NCBI GenBank assembly: GCA_015060695.1
Contig: SUYA01000013.1
Span: forward strand, 1-53,048
Reading direction: 5' to 3'
Source of the DNA: Mediterranea massiliensis
Lineage (GTDB): Bacteria > Bacteroidota > Bacteroidia > Bacteroidales > Bacteroidaceae
Length of the DNA stretch: 53,048 nucleotides
The translations under genes and the position numbers were made by a program. Position 1 is the stretch's first letter, and every line of letters starts with the position of its first letter. The notes beneath the pieces were generated by a model. That model did not search any database. It was not told the DNA's origin and saw only the letters and a list, made by a program, of their open reading frames with translations. Shown here one piece after another: positions 33,257-43,049 of the stretch.

Positions 33257-35635
33257 ATGAAACGATTCTGTTGCCTATTTTTAATGCAGTTAGTCATCGG
33301 TGTGCTGACCGCACAGACCAAAACATTTACCGTGCGTGGCAAAGTAATAGACCTCTATAGTCGACAAGGCATCCCCTATGCCAACGTAGTGGTGGAAGGT
33401 AATAACAACCTGGGTACAGCAACCGACTCAACAGGGTTGTTCAGCATCAGTGGAATCAAATCGGGTATCCATAGGCTCAGTGTTTCCTACATCGGCTATA
33501 AAAGCAAGTTGACACCAGAATACATCATTTCGGGCACTACACCTTTCATTGAAATTGAATTGGAGGAAGATCCAAAAGCCTTGGCAGAAGTAACCATCAC
33601 TCCTTCGCCCCTGCGACGTACTACCGAAAGTCCGGTCAGCCTATTCGTTGTAGGTTTGCAGGAAATAGAGAAAAGTCCGGGAGGTAATCGTGATATTTCA
33701 CGCATTGTACGCACCCTGCCCGGAGTATCATTTTCACCCATAGGTTATCGAAATGACTTAATAGTACGTGGAGGAGGACCAGCCGAGAATCGCTATTTCA
33801 TGGATGGCATTGAGATTCCTAACATCAACCATTTTGCCACACAAGGTGCTTCAGGAGGTCCTGTCGGCCTCATCAATGCAGACTTAATACGAGAAATTAA
33901 ATTCTATACCGGTGCTTTTCCGGCCAACCGTTCGGGAGCATTAAGTTCTGTACTCGACATAAACCTTCGAAACGGCAACCCTGAACGACAAACATTCAAA
34001 ACGACCTTAGGAGTATCAGAGGCCGCTTTAACCGGAAGTGGGCATTTAGGAAAGAAGACGACTTACTTGTTTTCGGCCAGGCAATCGTACCTGCAACTAC
34101 TATTTAAATTGCTTGGCATGCCCTTCTTGCCTAACTACATCGACGGACAAGTAAAAATAAAGACTCGCTTCAATGAGCATCACGAGCTGACTTTGTTAGG
34201 TTTAGGCGGTATAGATCGCATGAAACTGAATACCGATGAAAAGGGTGACGAGGTAGAATACTTACTAAGCTATCTGCCGGTCATTTATCAAGAGACCTAT
34301 ACGGTTGGAGCTGTCTATAAGCACTATAACGGTCACCACATACAAGGAATCTATCTCGCTCATAACTACCTGAAGAACCGAATGACTAAATATAACAACA
34401 ACGATAAAGAATCGGAAGAGAATCTGCGCTTGCGACTACGCTCCATCGAAGAAAAAAGTAGTTTACGATTGGAAAACCAGTCGCAAATAGGGAATTGGAA
34501 ACTTAGACAAGGCATAGAGGTAAGCCGTTCACACTATTTTAACAACACCCAACAACGTCTGTTTGCCGAAGGGGAAAGCAACTGGAGCAACTACCAAAGT
34601 AACAAGTTCTTTTGGAGTTGGGGAGGCTTTCTATCTGCTGAATTCCAATCGGCCAACCAACGGCTAAGTGCTTCGATAGGTATTCGAAGCGATGCTTCTA
34701 ACTTCAAAAAGATGAATAAGCTACTGGAACAATTATCGCCTCGTATATCAGCCACTTATACCTTCAGCGAACATTGGTCTGTTGCAGGCAATGGAGGTGT
34801 CTATTACGAACTACCACCTTATACAGCATTAGGATTCAAAAACAATGAAGGAGAATGGGTGAATAACCATCTGAAATATATGCGTGTTGCATCGGGAAGC
34901 ATCGGCATCAATTGGCGACCATTGAAACAGATGGTTATCTCAATTGAAGGTTTCTATAAGCGATATAGTGATATGCCACTTTCAGTAATCGACAATATAC
35001 CTTTAGCTTGCAAAGGAAATGATTATGGCATCTTTGGAAATGAAGCATTGGTTTCCACCGCTCAAGGACGTGCCTATGGCATAGAGTTTCTGGCTAAATG
35101 GCAGATGCCGGACAAGTTCAACCTAAGCACTTCTATGACATTGTACAACAGCGAATTTCGCAACAACAAGCAAAGCGAATACATACCTTCGGCCTGGGAC
35201 AATCACTTCATACTAAACATGACCGGCACCTGGGATTTGCCACACGATTGGAGTGTAGGAGCTAAACTAAGTTACATTGGTGGCTCGCCCTATACACCCT
35301 ACGACATTGAGAAATCATCGTTAGTAGAAGCATGGAATGCTCAAGGAAGACCTTACTTCGACTACACACGCTACAATACCAAACGATTAGACGACTATGG
35401 ACAATTGGATATACGCATCGATAAAAATTACTATTTCAAAAAAAGTCAGTTAGGATTCTACATCAACCTACAGAATGTAACAGGAAGTAAACTGAAAGAG
35501 CAAGATGCCATAATGAGCATAGGGGAAATTATAAATCCGGAAGCACCACGGGCCGAACAACGTTATACCATGAAAACCATCAAGCAAGAAACCGGAAAGT
35601 TGATTCCCAGTATCGGAATATACTATGAGTTCTGA
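33257..35635 (+). CDS. TonB-dependent outer-membrane receptor
   Basis: A 792-residue receptor with a signal peptide (ending LTAQT) and an N-terminal carboxypeptidase-regulatory-like domain (about 24-110, VRGKVIDLYSRQGIPYANV). The plug domain (about 125-240) has LPGVSF, DLIVRGGGPAENRYFMDGIEIP and SGALSSVLDINLR. A 22-strand barrel follows and ends GIYYEF. It needs the ExbB/ExbD/TonB motor for transport. There is no SusD partner and the protein is shorter than SusC, so it is not a typical glycan-utilisation receptor; a siderophore, metal, cofactor or peptide ligand is possible. The substrate is unknown. Confidence 0.92.
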   Translation: MKRFCCLFLMQLVIGVLTAQTKTFTVRGKVIDLYSRQGIPYANVVVEGNNNLGTATDSTGLFSISGIKSGIHRLSVSYIGYKSKLTPEYIISGTTPFIEIELEEDPKALAEVTITPSPLRRTTESPVSLFVVGLQEIEKSPGGNRDISRIVRTLPGVSFSPIGYRNDLIVRGGGPAENRYFMDGIEIPNINHFATQGASGGPVGLINADLIREIKFYTGAFPANRSGALSSVLDINLRNGNPERQTFKTTLGVSEAALTGSGHLGKKTTYLFSARQSYLQLLFKLLGMPFLPNYIDGQVKIKTRFNEHHELTLLGLGGIDRMKLNTDEKGDEVEYLLSYLPVIYQETYTVGAVYKHYNGHHIQGIYLAHNYLKNRMTKYNNNDKESEENLRLRLRSIEEKSSLRLENQSQIGNWKLRQGIEVSRSHYFNNTQQRLFAEGESNWSNYQSNKFFWSWGGFLSAEFQSANQRLSASIGIRSDASNFKKMNKLLEQLSPRISATYTFSEHWSVAGNGGVYYELPPYTALGFKNNEGEWVNNHLKYMRVASGSIGINWRPLKQMVISIEGFYKRYSDMPLSVIDNIPLACKGNDYGIFGNEALVSTAQGRAYGIEFLAKWQMPDKFNLSTSMTLYNSEFRNNKQSEYIPSAWDNHFILNMTGTWDLPHDWSVGAKLSYIGGSPYTPYDIEKSSLVEAWNAQGRPYFDYTRYNTKRLDDYGQLDIRIDKNYYFKKSQLGFYINLQNVTGSKLKEQDAIMSIGEIINPEAPRAEQRYTMKTIKQETGKLIPSIGIYYEF

Positions 35636-35653
35636 CAAAAAAAATGATTCTGC

Positions 35654-35684
35654 TTGCTACTTTCCTAAAAAGTACCTACTTTTG
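35654..35684 (+). promoter_or_regulatory. Promoter of the GT-C/UbiA/HAD trio
   Basis: TTG at 35654-35656, a 20-base spacer and TACTTTTG at 35677-35684 (exact TAnnTTTG) lie 64 bases before the ATG at 35748. Confidence 0.6.
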
Positions 35685-35747
35685 CCAAACCTCCAATAGT
35701 TTAAATAAAAGAGATTGGAAGGAGTAGTTTTTAAATGAATCCCACAC

Positions 35748-37343
35748 ATGAAAAACATCTATTATTTGTTTTATCTTCTTTATATTTCATGGACATTAAT
35801 CGGAATATTTCCTTTGACTTGTTATGAATCAGACAGCATGCACTTGATTGCAGGTTGTGACATGATGAATCAAAACGGTTGGCAATTTCCTCCGGAGTAC
35901 TCTTATCAATATGATATGCAACCTCTTATGACCTATGTTATAGTTGGTGTGGTGAAACTAATACCCATCCTAACATGTGAAGAAGCATATTGCATACTAA
36001 CAGCTATTGCCGCATTGCTATTATCTACACTTACAATAGAAATAGTACATAAACTGACGCATATCAATAGAATTTGGATATTGTTCGGATTATTTTTACT
36101 TCCTGAAGCTGCCGCTATTGCCATGTATCCCAATACAGCTGTATTTGCTGCACTACTATTTATTGGAGGGATGTGGCTTATTTTAAACAACCGACCTACT
36201 TATTCATTCATTGTACTATTATTAGGCATTGCCCCCCTTTTCAGAATAGATATTTTAATAATATATCCAGTCGTTGCCTTTATCTTGTGGTGGAAAGGAT
36301 TAAGCATCAAAAAATGTATTACACAATCAATCTGCTATGCTATTTGTGTTGTCATTATCATTGGCATCGGATGTTTTATCTTAAAAGCCAATCCTCTGAA
36401 AAGTTTCTTTTCTTACAGTTCATTCAATGAAACATTAGCCTATTCCTCATTAGTTATATATGCAGTATTGGCTTTTTATACCATTTTGGGAATTGTATTA
36501 ATACCTCTGGGCACTATATTATTAATCAAACAGAAAGAATTTAAGCTAATAGCCATTGCTGTAACGCCTATTATTTTACTGCATACAATGTTTTGGCATA
36601 CCGGTTGTGCCTCTAAACACTACTTGTATTTAGTTCCATTCGTACTGATTTTAATAAGTACTGCACTTTATCACATTTATAATAAATATGCTTATTCTAT
36701 TAAATGTATTTTTAGTGTATGCTTGTTTTTATTTCTCACCTTATCAGTTCGTGCTGTATTACCGCAATATGAATGGATAGAACGAGCAGGAGCAGCAGGA
36801 AAAGCCGGTCCGTTACTCACTGTTTATCAAGAAGAAATAACCCCTTACAATATAAGTATCGGTATTGGTACCGGACAACTAATCCCCACCGCTGATGAAT
36901 ATATGTTGGCCACAGGCAACCTTTTCTATCCATCATACATTCATAACTTCAAGCAAAATCTTATAAATTATAAAACAAATGTAGAAACCTCTTTAGCAGA
37001 AAAAAAAGAATACGACCTATTGGTATTCAGTTGGCAGGACGAATACCATTATCATACCCAATTAATAAAACAAGGGTTCAACGTATTTAGGGAAAAGAAT
37101 CCTAAGAACTATACTAAAACCCTATATTATAAAAAGGGACAAAAAATCAGCCTCCATTTTGAGCAAATTGGTGAAAAAGACATCAAACAGTTAAATGAAT
37201 CAATACATAATCATGCTAAAAAGGGGCGCGAAACTTATATCATAACAACACGCTGCGACCGTACTACATCGGGCATGGAAGCTTTATTACCACAAGGCCA
37301 CATCGAACGAATAAAAGAAAGAATATATAGAGTAAAAAAATAG
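35748..37343 (+). CDS. GT-C-like membrane glycosyltransferase
   Basis: A 531-residue protein with about ten to eleven membrane helices across residues 1-345 and a soluble C-terminal domain (about 350-531). The first periplasmic loop has an acidic pair in TCYESDSMHLIAG, where GT-C enzymes (GT39/ArnT-like) keep their catalytic Asp. Such enzymes use polyprenyl-phosphate sugars as donors. It lies 13 bases before a UbiA/DPPR-synthase-like gene, which could make the donor. The family call is by topology and motif, not by clear homology. AT-rich compared with its neighbours. Confidence 0.65.
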   Translation: MKNIYYLFYLLYISWTLIGIFPLTCYESDSMHLIAGCDMMNQNGWQFPPEYSYQYDMQPLMTYVIVGVVKLIPILTCEEAYCILTAIAALLLSTLTIEIVHKLTHINRIWILFGLFLLPEAAAIAMYPNTAVFAALLFIGGMWLILNNRPTYSFIVLLLGIAPLFRIDILIIYPVVAFILWWKGLSIKKCITQSICYAICVVIIIGIGCFILKANPLKSFFSYSSFNETLAYSSLVIYAVLAFYTILGIVLIPLGTILLIKQKEFKLIAIAVTPIILLHTMFWHTGCASKHYLYLVPFVLILISTALYHIYNKYAYSIKCIFSVCLFLFLTLSVRAVLPQYEWIERAGAAGKAGPLLTVYQEEITPYNISIGIGTGQLIPTADEYMLATGNLFYPSYIHNFKQNLINYKTNVETSLAEKKEYDLLVFSWQDEYHYHTQLIKQGFNVFREKNPKNYTKTLYYKKGQKISLHFEQIGEKDIKQLNESIHNHAKKGRETYIITTRCDRTTSGMEALLPQGHIERIKERIYRVKK

Positions 37344-37356
37344 TTTAGAATAAGCA

Positions 37357-38226
37357 ATGAAACAGCTAATACATTTGTTAAGACCGCAACAATGGCTAAA
37401 GAATTTATTTGTTCTAATGCCACTTTTCTTTGGTGGTGAATTATTGAATTTTAAAAGTTTATCAGCATCACTCATAACATTTGTCGTATTTTGTTTAGTT
37501 GCCAGTGGAATATATTGTATTAATGACGTAAAAGATATTGCCTCAGACCGCCTGCATCCCATAAAATGTAATCGGCCTGTTGCCTCTGGAGCCATTTCTC
37601 CGCTTTATGCCATTCTTACAAGCATCTTTCTACTATGTACATCAATTTTTGTTGCAACGATTAGTATTGGGATAGAGCTTGTGTATATTCTTATAGCCTA
37701 TATACTAATAAACATCGCTTACTGCTTTTGGATAAAGCAATTCGCATTAGTAGATGTGTTCATTATTTCAATAGGATTCATTCTCAGATTAATGGCTGGT
37801 AGTATTGCAACTCACATTGTATTATCTCATTGGATTGTTTTAATGACATTCTTGTTGGCTTTATTCCTTGCATTAGCCAAACGAAGAGATGATGTAATTA
37901 TGTTTGAAAAAGAAGGGAAACAGATGCGGAAAAACATTTCCCGATACAATTTATTATTTTTAGACACAACCATATCTATTACCGTATCCATTACGCTGGT
38001 TTGCTATCTCATGTACACAGTTTCCGATGATGTGGCATCAAGAATCAATTCGCCCTATATTTATCTTACATCATTGTTTGTCTTTTTAGGAATGTATCGC
38101 TATTTGCAAATAACAATCGTAGAGAAAAAAAGTGGAAGTCCAACCAAAATACTTCTTAAAGATTCTTTAATCCAAATATGCATAGCGTGTTGGATACTCA
38201 GTTTTATCTTTATCTTATACCTTTAA
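37357..38226 (+). CDS. UbiA-family prenyltransferase, DPPR-synthase-like
   Basis: A 289-residue UbiA protein with about nine helices. It has LLRPQQWLKNLFVLMPLFFGGEL (the N-terminal signature of decaprenyl-phosphate phosphoribosyltransferases), the metal motif NDVKDIASDRLHPIKCNRPVASG (NDxxDxxxD), and AKRRDDVIMFEKEG in the second site. By family it transfers phosphoribose from PRPP to polyprenyl phosphate. It is followed after one base by a HAD phosphatase gene, which could remove the 5-phosphate to give polyprenyl-phosphoryl ribose. No DprE1/DprE2 epimerase genes are nearby. Confidence 0.85.
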   Translation: MKQLIHLLRPQQWLKNLFVLMPLFFGGELLNFKSLSASLITFVVFCLVASGIYCINDVKDIASDRLHPIKCNRPVASGAISPLYAILTSIFLLCTSIFVATISIGIELVYILIAYILINIAYCFWIKQFALVDVFIISIGFILRLMAGSIATHIVLSHWIVLMTFLLALFLALAKRRDDVIMFEKEGKQMRKNISRYNLLFLDTTISITVSITLVCYLMYTVSDDVASRINSPYIYLTSLFVFLGMYRYLQITIVEKKSGSPTKILLKDSLIQICIACWILSFIFILYL

Positions 38227-38227
38227 A

Positions 38228-38878
38228 ATGGATACAAACAAAGAAATAATTGCCGCATTTGATTTCGACGGAACACTAACCCAATGTGATACGCTAAGTC
38301 TATTTATCATTCATTCGTTGGGATGGAGGAAATTTTTATGGGGCATAGTTATCTTATCACCGATTTTAGCAGCCTATATATTACATATTATACCTAATGA
38401 AAAAGCCAAAAAGATGTTATTCTCCCATTTTTTTAGAGGAATGGATTACGATACTTTTTGTAAATATGGAGATTCGTTTTCAACTCAAATTGAATCCATA
38501 AGAAACAAGCCGGCCATAGAATTACTTGTAGAGCACAAGCAACTTGGGCATAAGGTTTACATTATTAGTGCCAGCATGCACGAATGGATACGTCCATGGG
38601 CCAAGCTCTACCAAATAGACAACGTTATTACTACAAATGTGGAAGTAGGTGCAAATAACAAACTAACCGGCCATTTTACTACTCCCAATTGTTATGGCAC
38701 AGAAAAGATAAAACGTCTTGTAAAAATAAAACCTATACGAAATTCATATTATTTATATGCATACGGCAACAGTAACGGTGATATCCCCCTTCTAAAATTT
38801 GCTGATAGTGGCAAACTATTTAAAAACCATATAAAACAGAAAATATACTCTTTCTTACGAGCACAGAATAATAGGTAA
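38228..38878 (+). CDS. HAD-IB family phosphatase
   Basis: A 216-residue HAD hydrolase: motif I AAFDFDGTLTQCDTLSLF (nucleophile Asp and acid Asp), motif II IISASMHEWI (Ser), motif III Lys region and motif IV YAYGNSNGDIPLL (acidic metal residues). The cap is small and partly hydrophobic, like SerB-related HAD-IB enzymes often paired with UbiA proteins. It starts one base after the UbiA gene, so the two probably act on the same polyprenyl-phosphoribose intermediate (inference). Confidence 0.85.
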   Translation: MDTNKEIIAAFDFDGTLTQCDTLSLFIIHSLGWRKFLWGIVILSPILAAYILHIIPNEKAKKMLFSHFFRGMDYDTFCKYGDSFSTQIESIRNKPAIELLVEHKQLGHKVYIISASMHEWIRPWAKLYQIDNVITTNVEVGANNKLTGHFTTPNCYGTEKIKRLVKIKPIRNSYYLYAYGNSNGDIPLLKFADSGKLFKNHIKQKIYSFLRAQNNR

Positions 38879-38900
38879 TCAATTATCTCATATAAAAACT

Positions 38901-38942
38901 AAGGCGCAAAAGAGAGAAACAATCTTCTATCTTCTGCGCCTC
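38901..38942. terminator. Hairpin between the HAD and ilvC genes
   Basis: AGGCGCA and TGCGCCT arms enclose an A/G-rich then T/C-rich loop that extends the stem. It lies between convergent genes and may end both transcripts; T-tracts are weak. Confidence 0.5.
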
Positions 38943-38962
38943 TGATTTCATTTACACATAAA

Positions 38963-40006
38963 TTAGTTATTCTCAGGACGAAGTTTACGAACGGTTACAG
39001 CTGTTTGCCACATTTCGCTTTCACGAAGCGCCTTGAGTTCTTCTTCCAATTTCTCGCGATAGTCTGGCTTAGAATTGCTATCAATAGAGATTTGTGCTTC
39101 GTTACCACACTTTACGTTAGCATAAAGTTTTTCTACCACCGGTTTGATTGCATCGTGGAAGGGTCCCATCCAGTCAAGCGCACCACGTTGAGCAGTAGTT
39201 GAGCAGTTAGCATACATCCAATCCATACCATTCTTAGCAAAGAGAGGCATCAACGATTGAGTAAGCTCTTCTACTGTTTCGTTGAATGCTTCAGAAGGTG
39301 TATGACCGTTTTCACGCAACACCTCATATTGAGCCAAAAGCAAACCTTGGATAGCTCCCATTAATGAACCACGTTCGCCAGTCAAGTCAGATGTTGCTTC
39401 GCGAATGAAGGTTGTTTCAAACAAGTAACCAGAGCCAATACCGATACCAAGAGCGATGGTACGATCGAAAGCACGACCGGTTGCATCTTGATAGATAGCG
39501 TATGAAGAGTTCAAACCACGGCCTTCGAGGAACATGGTACGGAGAGAAGTACCCGAACCTTTGGGAGCAACCATGATAACGTCAACATCTGCCGGAGGAA
39601 CTACACCTGTACGATCGTTCCAAGTTATGGCAAAACCATGTGAGAAGTACAATGCCTTACCCGGAGTGAGATATTGTTTCAAAGTTGGCCATACAGACAT
39701 TACTGCTGCATCAGAAAGCAAACACATTACGATAGTACCTTTTTCGGCTGCTTCTTCAATGCTGAAGAGAGTTTCACCGGGTACCCAACCATCAGCAATA
39801 GCCTTTTCATATGTCTTGCCTTGACGTTGACCTACAATTACATTGAAACCATTATCACGCAAGTTGCATGCTTGGCCAGGACCTTGCACACCATAACCGA
39901 TAACTGCAATGGTTTCATCTTTCAAAATCTCACGAGCTTTTTCCAAAGGAAACTCTTCGCGGGTCATCACGTTTTCAATAACACCGCCAAAATTCAATTG
40001 TGCCAT
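38963..40006 (-). CDS. ilvC: Ketol-acid reductoisomerase
   Basis: Converts acetolactate and acetohydroxybutyrate to the dihydroxy acids with NAD(P)H and Mg2+. The 347-residue protein has the nucleotide fold GYGVQGPGQACNLRDNG, APKGSGTSLRTMFLEGRG, the metal-binding Asp/Glu region ETTFIREATSDLTGERGSLMG and EALRESEMWQTAVTVRKLRPENN at the end. Last gene of the ilv operon, 7 bases after the thioesterase gene. Confidence 0.96.
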   Translation of the reverse strand: MAQLNFGGVIENVMTREEFPLEKAREILKDETIAVIGYGVQGPGQACNLRDNGFNVIVGQRQGKTYEKAIADGWVPGETLFSIEEAAEKGTIVMCLLSDAAVMSVWPTLKQYLTPGKALYFSHGFAITWNDRTGVVPPADVDVIMVAPKGSGTSLRTMFLEGRGLNSSYAIYQDATGRAFDRTIALGIGIGSGYLFETTFIREATSDLTGERGSLMGAIQGLLLAQYEVLRENGHTPSEAFNETVEELTQSLMPLFAKNGMDWMYANCSTTAQRGALDWMGPFHDAIKPVVEKLYANVKCGNEAQISIDSNSKPDYREKLEEELKALRESEMWQTAVTVRKLRPENN

Positions 40007-40013
40007 AATTGTT

Positions 40014-40784
40014 TTATTTATTTAATGATTCATTTGTTTGAAATATCACTTTCGAACGGCATACAACCTCTTGTGTATCGCCATTGTTTTTTCTTACTTC
40101 TATATCAAAAATGTCTTCTTCTTTTTTCTCTATATAGAACAACAATGTATCGCCATAATAAGTTTCGGCCACATAAGCCATTTCAAAACGACGAATTCGT
40201 TTTTGCTTGAACACCTCCATGGGGAAGAGGTCGAGTATGTGTTCTATATATTTGATGCTGTTCACATGACCGTTAATATCAATGTCACTATACTTGGTAA
40301 TATATTCCGATACGGGTGTTTGTTGGTTAACTTTAATGCGATTTGGTTTGTCTATGGGACACTCTTTATCACAGATATAATCGCTGATACTGCCTCCGTG
40401 CAACGACAACAAGTCGGCAGGCTTACGAGTCTTCATATTTATCATAGCCCATACCGAACGTGCATAGCCGATGGTCTTACCATCTTTGTCCAGCAGAGCA
40501 AAATTACGATCGGTAAAAAGACGATAGACATTCTCCACCCACGTTTGTATACTAAACGGTTCGTATTGCCGAGGCATATCTTCTAACTCTATGGCCAAAC
40601 GTGATAGTACCCAAGTATAATGATTCTCATTCAACTCAGCAATACCAAATCCACGATCGGAAGCATGAAAGCCGGCGCAGTTAAGCAAATGATTGCCTAA
40701 TACCCCCATAGTGAGACAACCTCCAAAATCAACATGAAAAGGCTCGGCCACAAAATTATATGTTCCTACTTTATTGTTTTCCAT
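40014..40784 (-). CDS. Acyl-ACP thioesterase in the ilv operon
   Basis: A 256-residue double-hotdog acyl-ACP thioesterase (FatA/B-like). The catalytic Asn-His lies in DIDINGHVNSIKYIEHILD, with an N-terminal hotdog containing LGNHLLNCAGFHASDRGFG and WVLSRLAIELEDMPRQYEPF. The start at 40784 (MENNKVG) overlaps ilvN by 14 bases; a longer frame from 40832 would overlap more and has no support. By family it frees fatty acids from acyl-ACP. Its position between ilvN and ilvC ties it to branched-chain precursor supply (inference). Confidence 0.88.
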   Translation of the reverse strand: MENNKVGTYNFVAEPFHVDFGGCLTMGVLGNHLLNCAGFHASDRGFGIAELNENHYTWVLSRLAIELEDMPRQYEPFSIQTWVENVYRLFTDRNFALLDKDGKTIGYARSVWAMINMKTRKPADLLSLHGGSISDYICDKECPIDKPNRIKVNQQTPVSEYITKYSDIDINGHVNSIKYIEHILDLFPMEVFKQKRIRRFEMAYVAETYYGDTLLFYIEKKEEDIFDIEVRKNNGDTQEVVCRSKVIFQTNESLNK

Positions 40785-41334
40785 TTTCTTTACTTGTTTT
40801 ATATTTTGCCTCTCTTTCAGCCAAATACTCATTCACACGTTCGAAGCAACTGGTAGTGATGGCAACACGACCGGAACGAACAAACTGCAACACACAATTG
40901 TGCGCACTCAACTCTTCATACAGATGAGTAATCTCTTCGCTCATACCATTCTTTTCAACAATACAGAAGGTACTATTCACTTCTACAATACGTGCTGCAT
41001 GCTTGCGTATAATTTTAGATACTTGAGAATTTTGTTCAACAATCGGAGTGGTCAATTTATATAGAGCAATCTCGTGTTGATAAATCTCATCGTCTGTGAA
41101 GTAATGCGCTTGCAGCACATCAATCTTCTTGGTTATCTGTTTAGTTACCTTTTCTATGGTATCCCTATCTGTCCAAGCGGTAATGGTATACTTATGCACT
41201 CCCTTGATTGAAGATGCTGACACATTCAGGCTTTCAATATTAATCTGTCTGCGTGTAAAAACTGCAGTTACCTGATTAAGCAAACCGGCAATATTCTCCG
41301 AATGAACAATAATCGTATATAATGTTTTCTCCAT
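40771..41334 (-). CDS. ilvN: Acetolactate synthase small (regulatory) subunit
   Basis: A 187-189-residue ACT-domain subunit: YTIIVHSENIAGLLNQVTAVFTRRQINIESLNVS is the valine-binding ACT signature, followed by the C-terminal domain. It confers feedback inhibition by valine on IlvB. ATG at 41334 (MEKTLYT) or 41340; both are 9 to 15 bases after the ilvB stop. Confidence 0.94.
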   Translation of the reverse strand: MEKTLYTIIVHSENIAGLLNQVTAVFTRRQINIESLNVSASSIKGVHKYTITAWTDRDTIEKVTKQITKKIDVLQAHYFTDDEIYQHEIALYKLTTPIVEQNSQVSKIIRKHAARIVEVNSTFCIVEKNGMSEEITHLYEELSAHNCVLQFVRSGRVAITTSCFERVNEYLAEREAKYKTSKENGKQ

Positions 41335-41349
41335 ATTCATTCCTTTTAC

Positions 41350-43044
41350 TTAACATTCCAGCAACATCTGATTTACTGATCCTCCCGGAGGAGTCATTGG
41401 CAACACATTGCCCTCTTCCATGATACAAGCCTCGAGCAAGAATGGCCCATCTGTAGCAAGCATCTCGCGTACTGCATCGGCAAGTTCTTCGCGCTTCATT
41501 ACACGACGCGATGGTATCTCATAAGCTGCTGCTATCTTCATGTAATCAGGGTTCAACATAGGAGTAAATGAGTAGCGACGACCAAAAAACATGGCTTGCC
41601 ATTGACGTACATTACCCAAATAGTTATTGTTGAGCAAAATCATCTTGACAGGTGCTTTTTGTTCCATGATGGTACCAAATTCTTGTATATTCATTTGTAA
41701 ACCGCCATCTCCCATAAAGACACATACCGTACGGTTGGGACAACCAAATGTAGCTCCAATAGCAGCAGGAAGTCCAAACCCCATAGTTCCCAAACCACCA
41801 GAAGTAACAATGCTTCGAGGTTTGCTGTATTTGAAATAACGAGCTGAGATCATCTGATTCTGACCCACATCGGTCACCAAGACAGCTTCATTATGAGTGG
41901 CTTCACTAACCATACGAACCACCTCGCCCATACTTAGCTTTTCGGTATTAGGATGCAGTTCAAGATTAATAACACGCTCTTGTTCTTGTTGCTCGTAAGG
42001 TATAAAACTATCAAGCCACTCTTTATGTGTAGCAGGTTTCAAGAGTTCGGTTACTGCAGCCAATGTCTGCTTGCAATCACCCAATACTGCCAGATCAGTT
42101 TTCACATTCTTATCAATCTCTGCCGGATCAATATCAAAGTGAATAATTTTTGCTTGCTTGGCATAAGTTTCCAAATTACCCGTAACACGGTCATCGAAAC
42201 GCATACCTACCGCAATCAGTACATCGCATTTATTGGTATTTACATTAGGGCCAAGATTGCCATGCATACCCAGCATACCCTTATTTAGATAATGGTCAGT
42301 AGGAAGAGCAGACAGTCCTAAAAGTGTTCGTCCTACAGGCAATTCAGCTTTTTCAATAAATGCCTTCAGTTCTGACCGGGCATTACCAAGTTCAACTCCT
42401 TGTCCTACCAACACCAACGGACGCTCAGCTTTGTTTATCATATCTGCAGCCTGACGAATAGCATTCATATTCATATCAGGAACAGGTAGATAACTACGAA
42501 TAAAATCTACTTTTGCCGGTGTATATTGTATCTTCTCAACTTGTGCATTCTTGGCAAAGTCGAGTACAACAGGCCCGGGACGTCCACTCTTAGCTATATA
42601 GAAAGCACGTGCTACTGCCCAAGCAACATCCTCGGCACGACGTATCTGATAACTCCATTTGGTAATAGGTTGAGTAACACCTACTAAATCGACTTCTTGA
42701 AAAGCATCAGTACCCAAAAAGGAAGTTCCTACCTGTCCGGCAATCACAACAATAGGAGTACTATCAATCATGGCATCGGCTATGCCTGTTATGGTATTTG
42801 TTGCTCCCGGACCACTGGTAACCAGACACACGCCCACTTCACCCGATACACGTGCAAAACCTTGAGCAGCATGTGTAGCCCCTTGTTCGTGACGTACTAA
42901 TATATGATTCAATGTATCTCGATGGTCATACAAGGCATCAAATACCGGCATGATACTACCACCGGGATATCCAAAGAGAGTCTTTACACCCTCATACTCT
43001 AATGAACGCATCAGTGCTTCTGCACCGGTTATCTCTTTATTCAT
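41350..43044 (-). CDS. ilvB: Acetolactate synthase large (catalytic) subunit
   Basis: A 564-residue thiamine-diphosphate enzyme. The N-terminus EGVKTLFGYPGGSIMPVFDAL carries the ThDP Tyr and the activating Glu in HEQGATHAAQGFARVSG; the FAD/middle domain is FDDRVTGN; the ThDP Mg2+ motif is MGDGGLQMNIQEFGTIMEQ with LLNNNYLGNVRQWQ. Makes acetolactate or acetohydroxybutyrate. It follows ilvD by 5 bases. Confidence 0.96.
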   Translation of the reverse strand: MNKEITGAEALMRSLEYEGVKTLFGYPGGSIMPVFDALYDHRDTLNHILVRHEQGATHAAQGFARVSGEVGVCLVTSGPGATNTITGIADAMIDSTPIVVIAGQVGTSFLGTDAFQEVDLVGVTQPITKWSYQIRRAEDVAWAVARAFYIAKSGRPGPVVLDFAKNAQVEKIQYTPAKVDFIRSYLPVPDMNMNAIRQAADMINKAERPLVLVGQGVELGNARSELKAFIEKAELPVGRTLLGLSALPTDHYLNKGMLGMHGNLGPNVNTNKCDVLIAVGMRFDDRVTGNLETYAKQAKIIHFDIDPAEIDKNVKTDLAVLGDCKQTLAAVTELLKPATHKEWLDSFIPYEQQEQERVINLELHPNTEKLSMGEVVRMVSEATHNEAVLVTDVGQNQMISARYFKYSKPRSIVTSGGLGTMGFGLPAAIGATFGCPNRTVCVFMGDGGLQMNIQEFGTIMEQKAPVKMILLNNNYLGNVRQWQAMFFGRRYSFTPMLNPDYMKIAAAYEIPSRRVMKREELADAVREMLATDGPFLLEACIMEEGNVLPMTPPGGSVNQMLLEC

Positions 43045-43049
43045 ACCAT

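Noticed and set aside
33257..35635. SusC-type glycan-utilisation locus together with the GH84 gene
   Set aside because: There is no SusD gene, the receptor is shorter than SusC proteins, and the GH84 gene is divergent with its own promoter, so a PUL cannot be supported.
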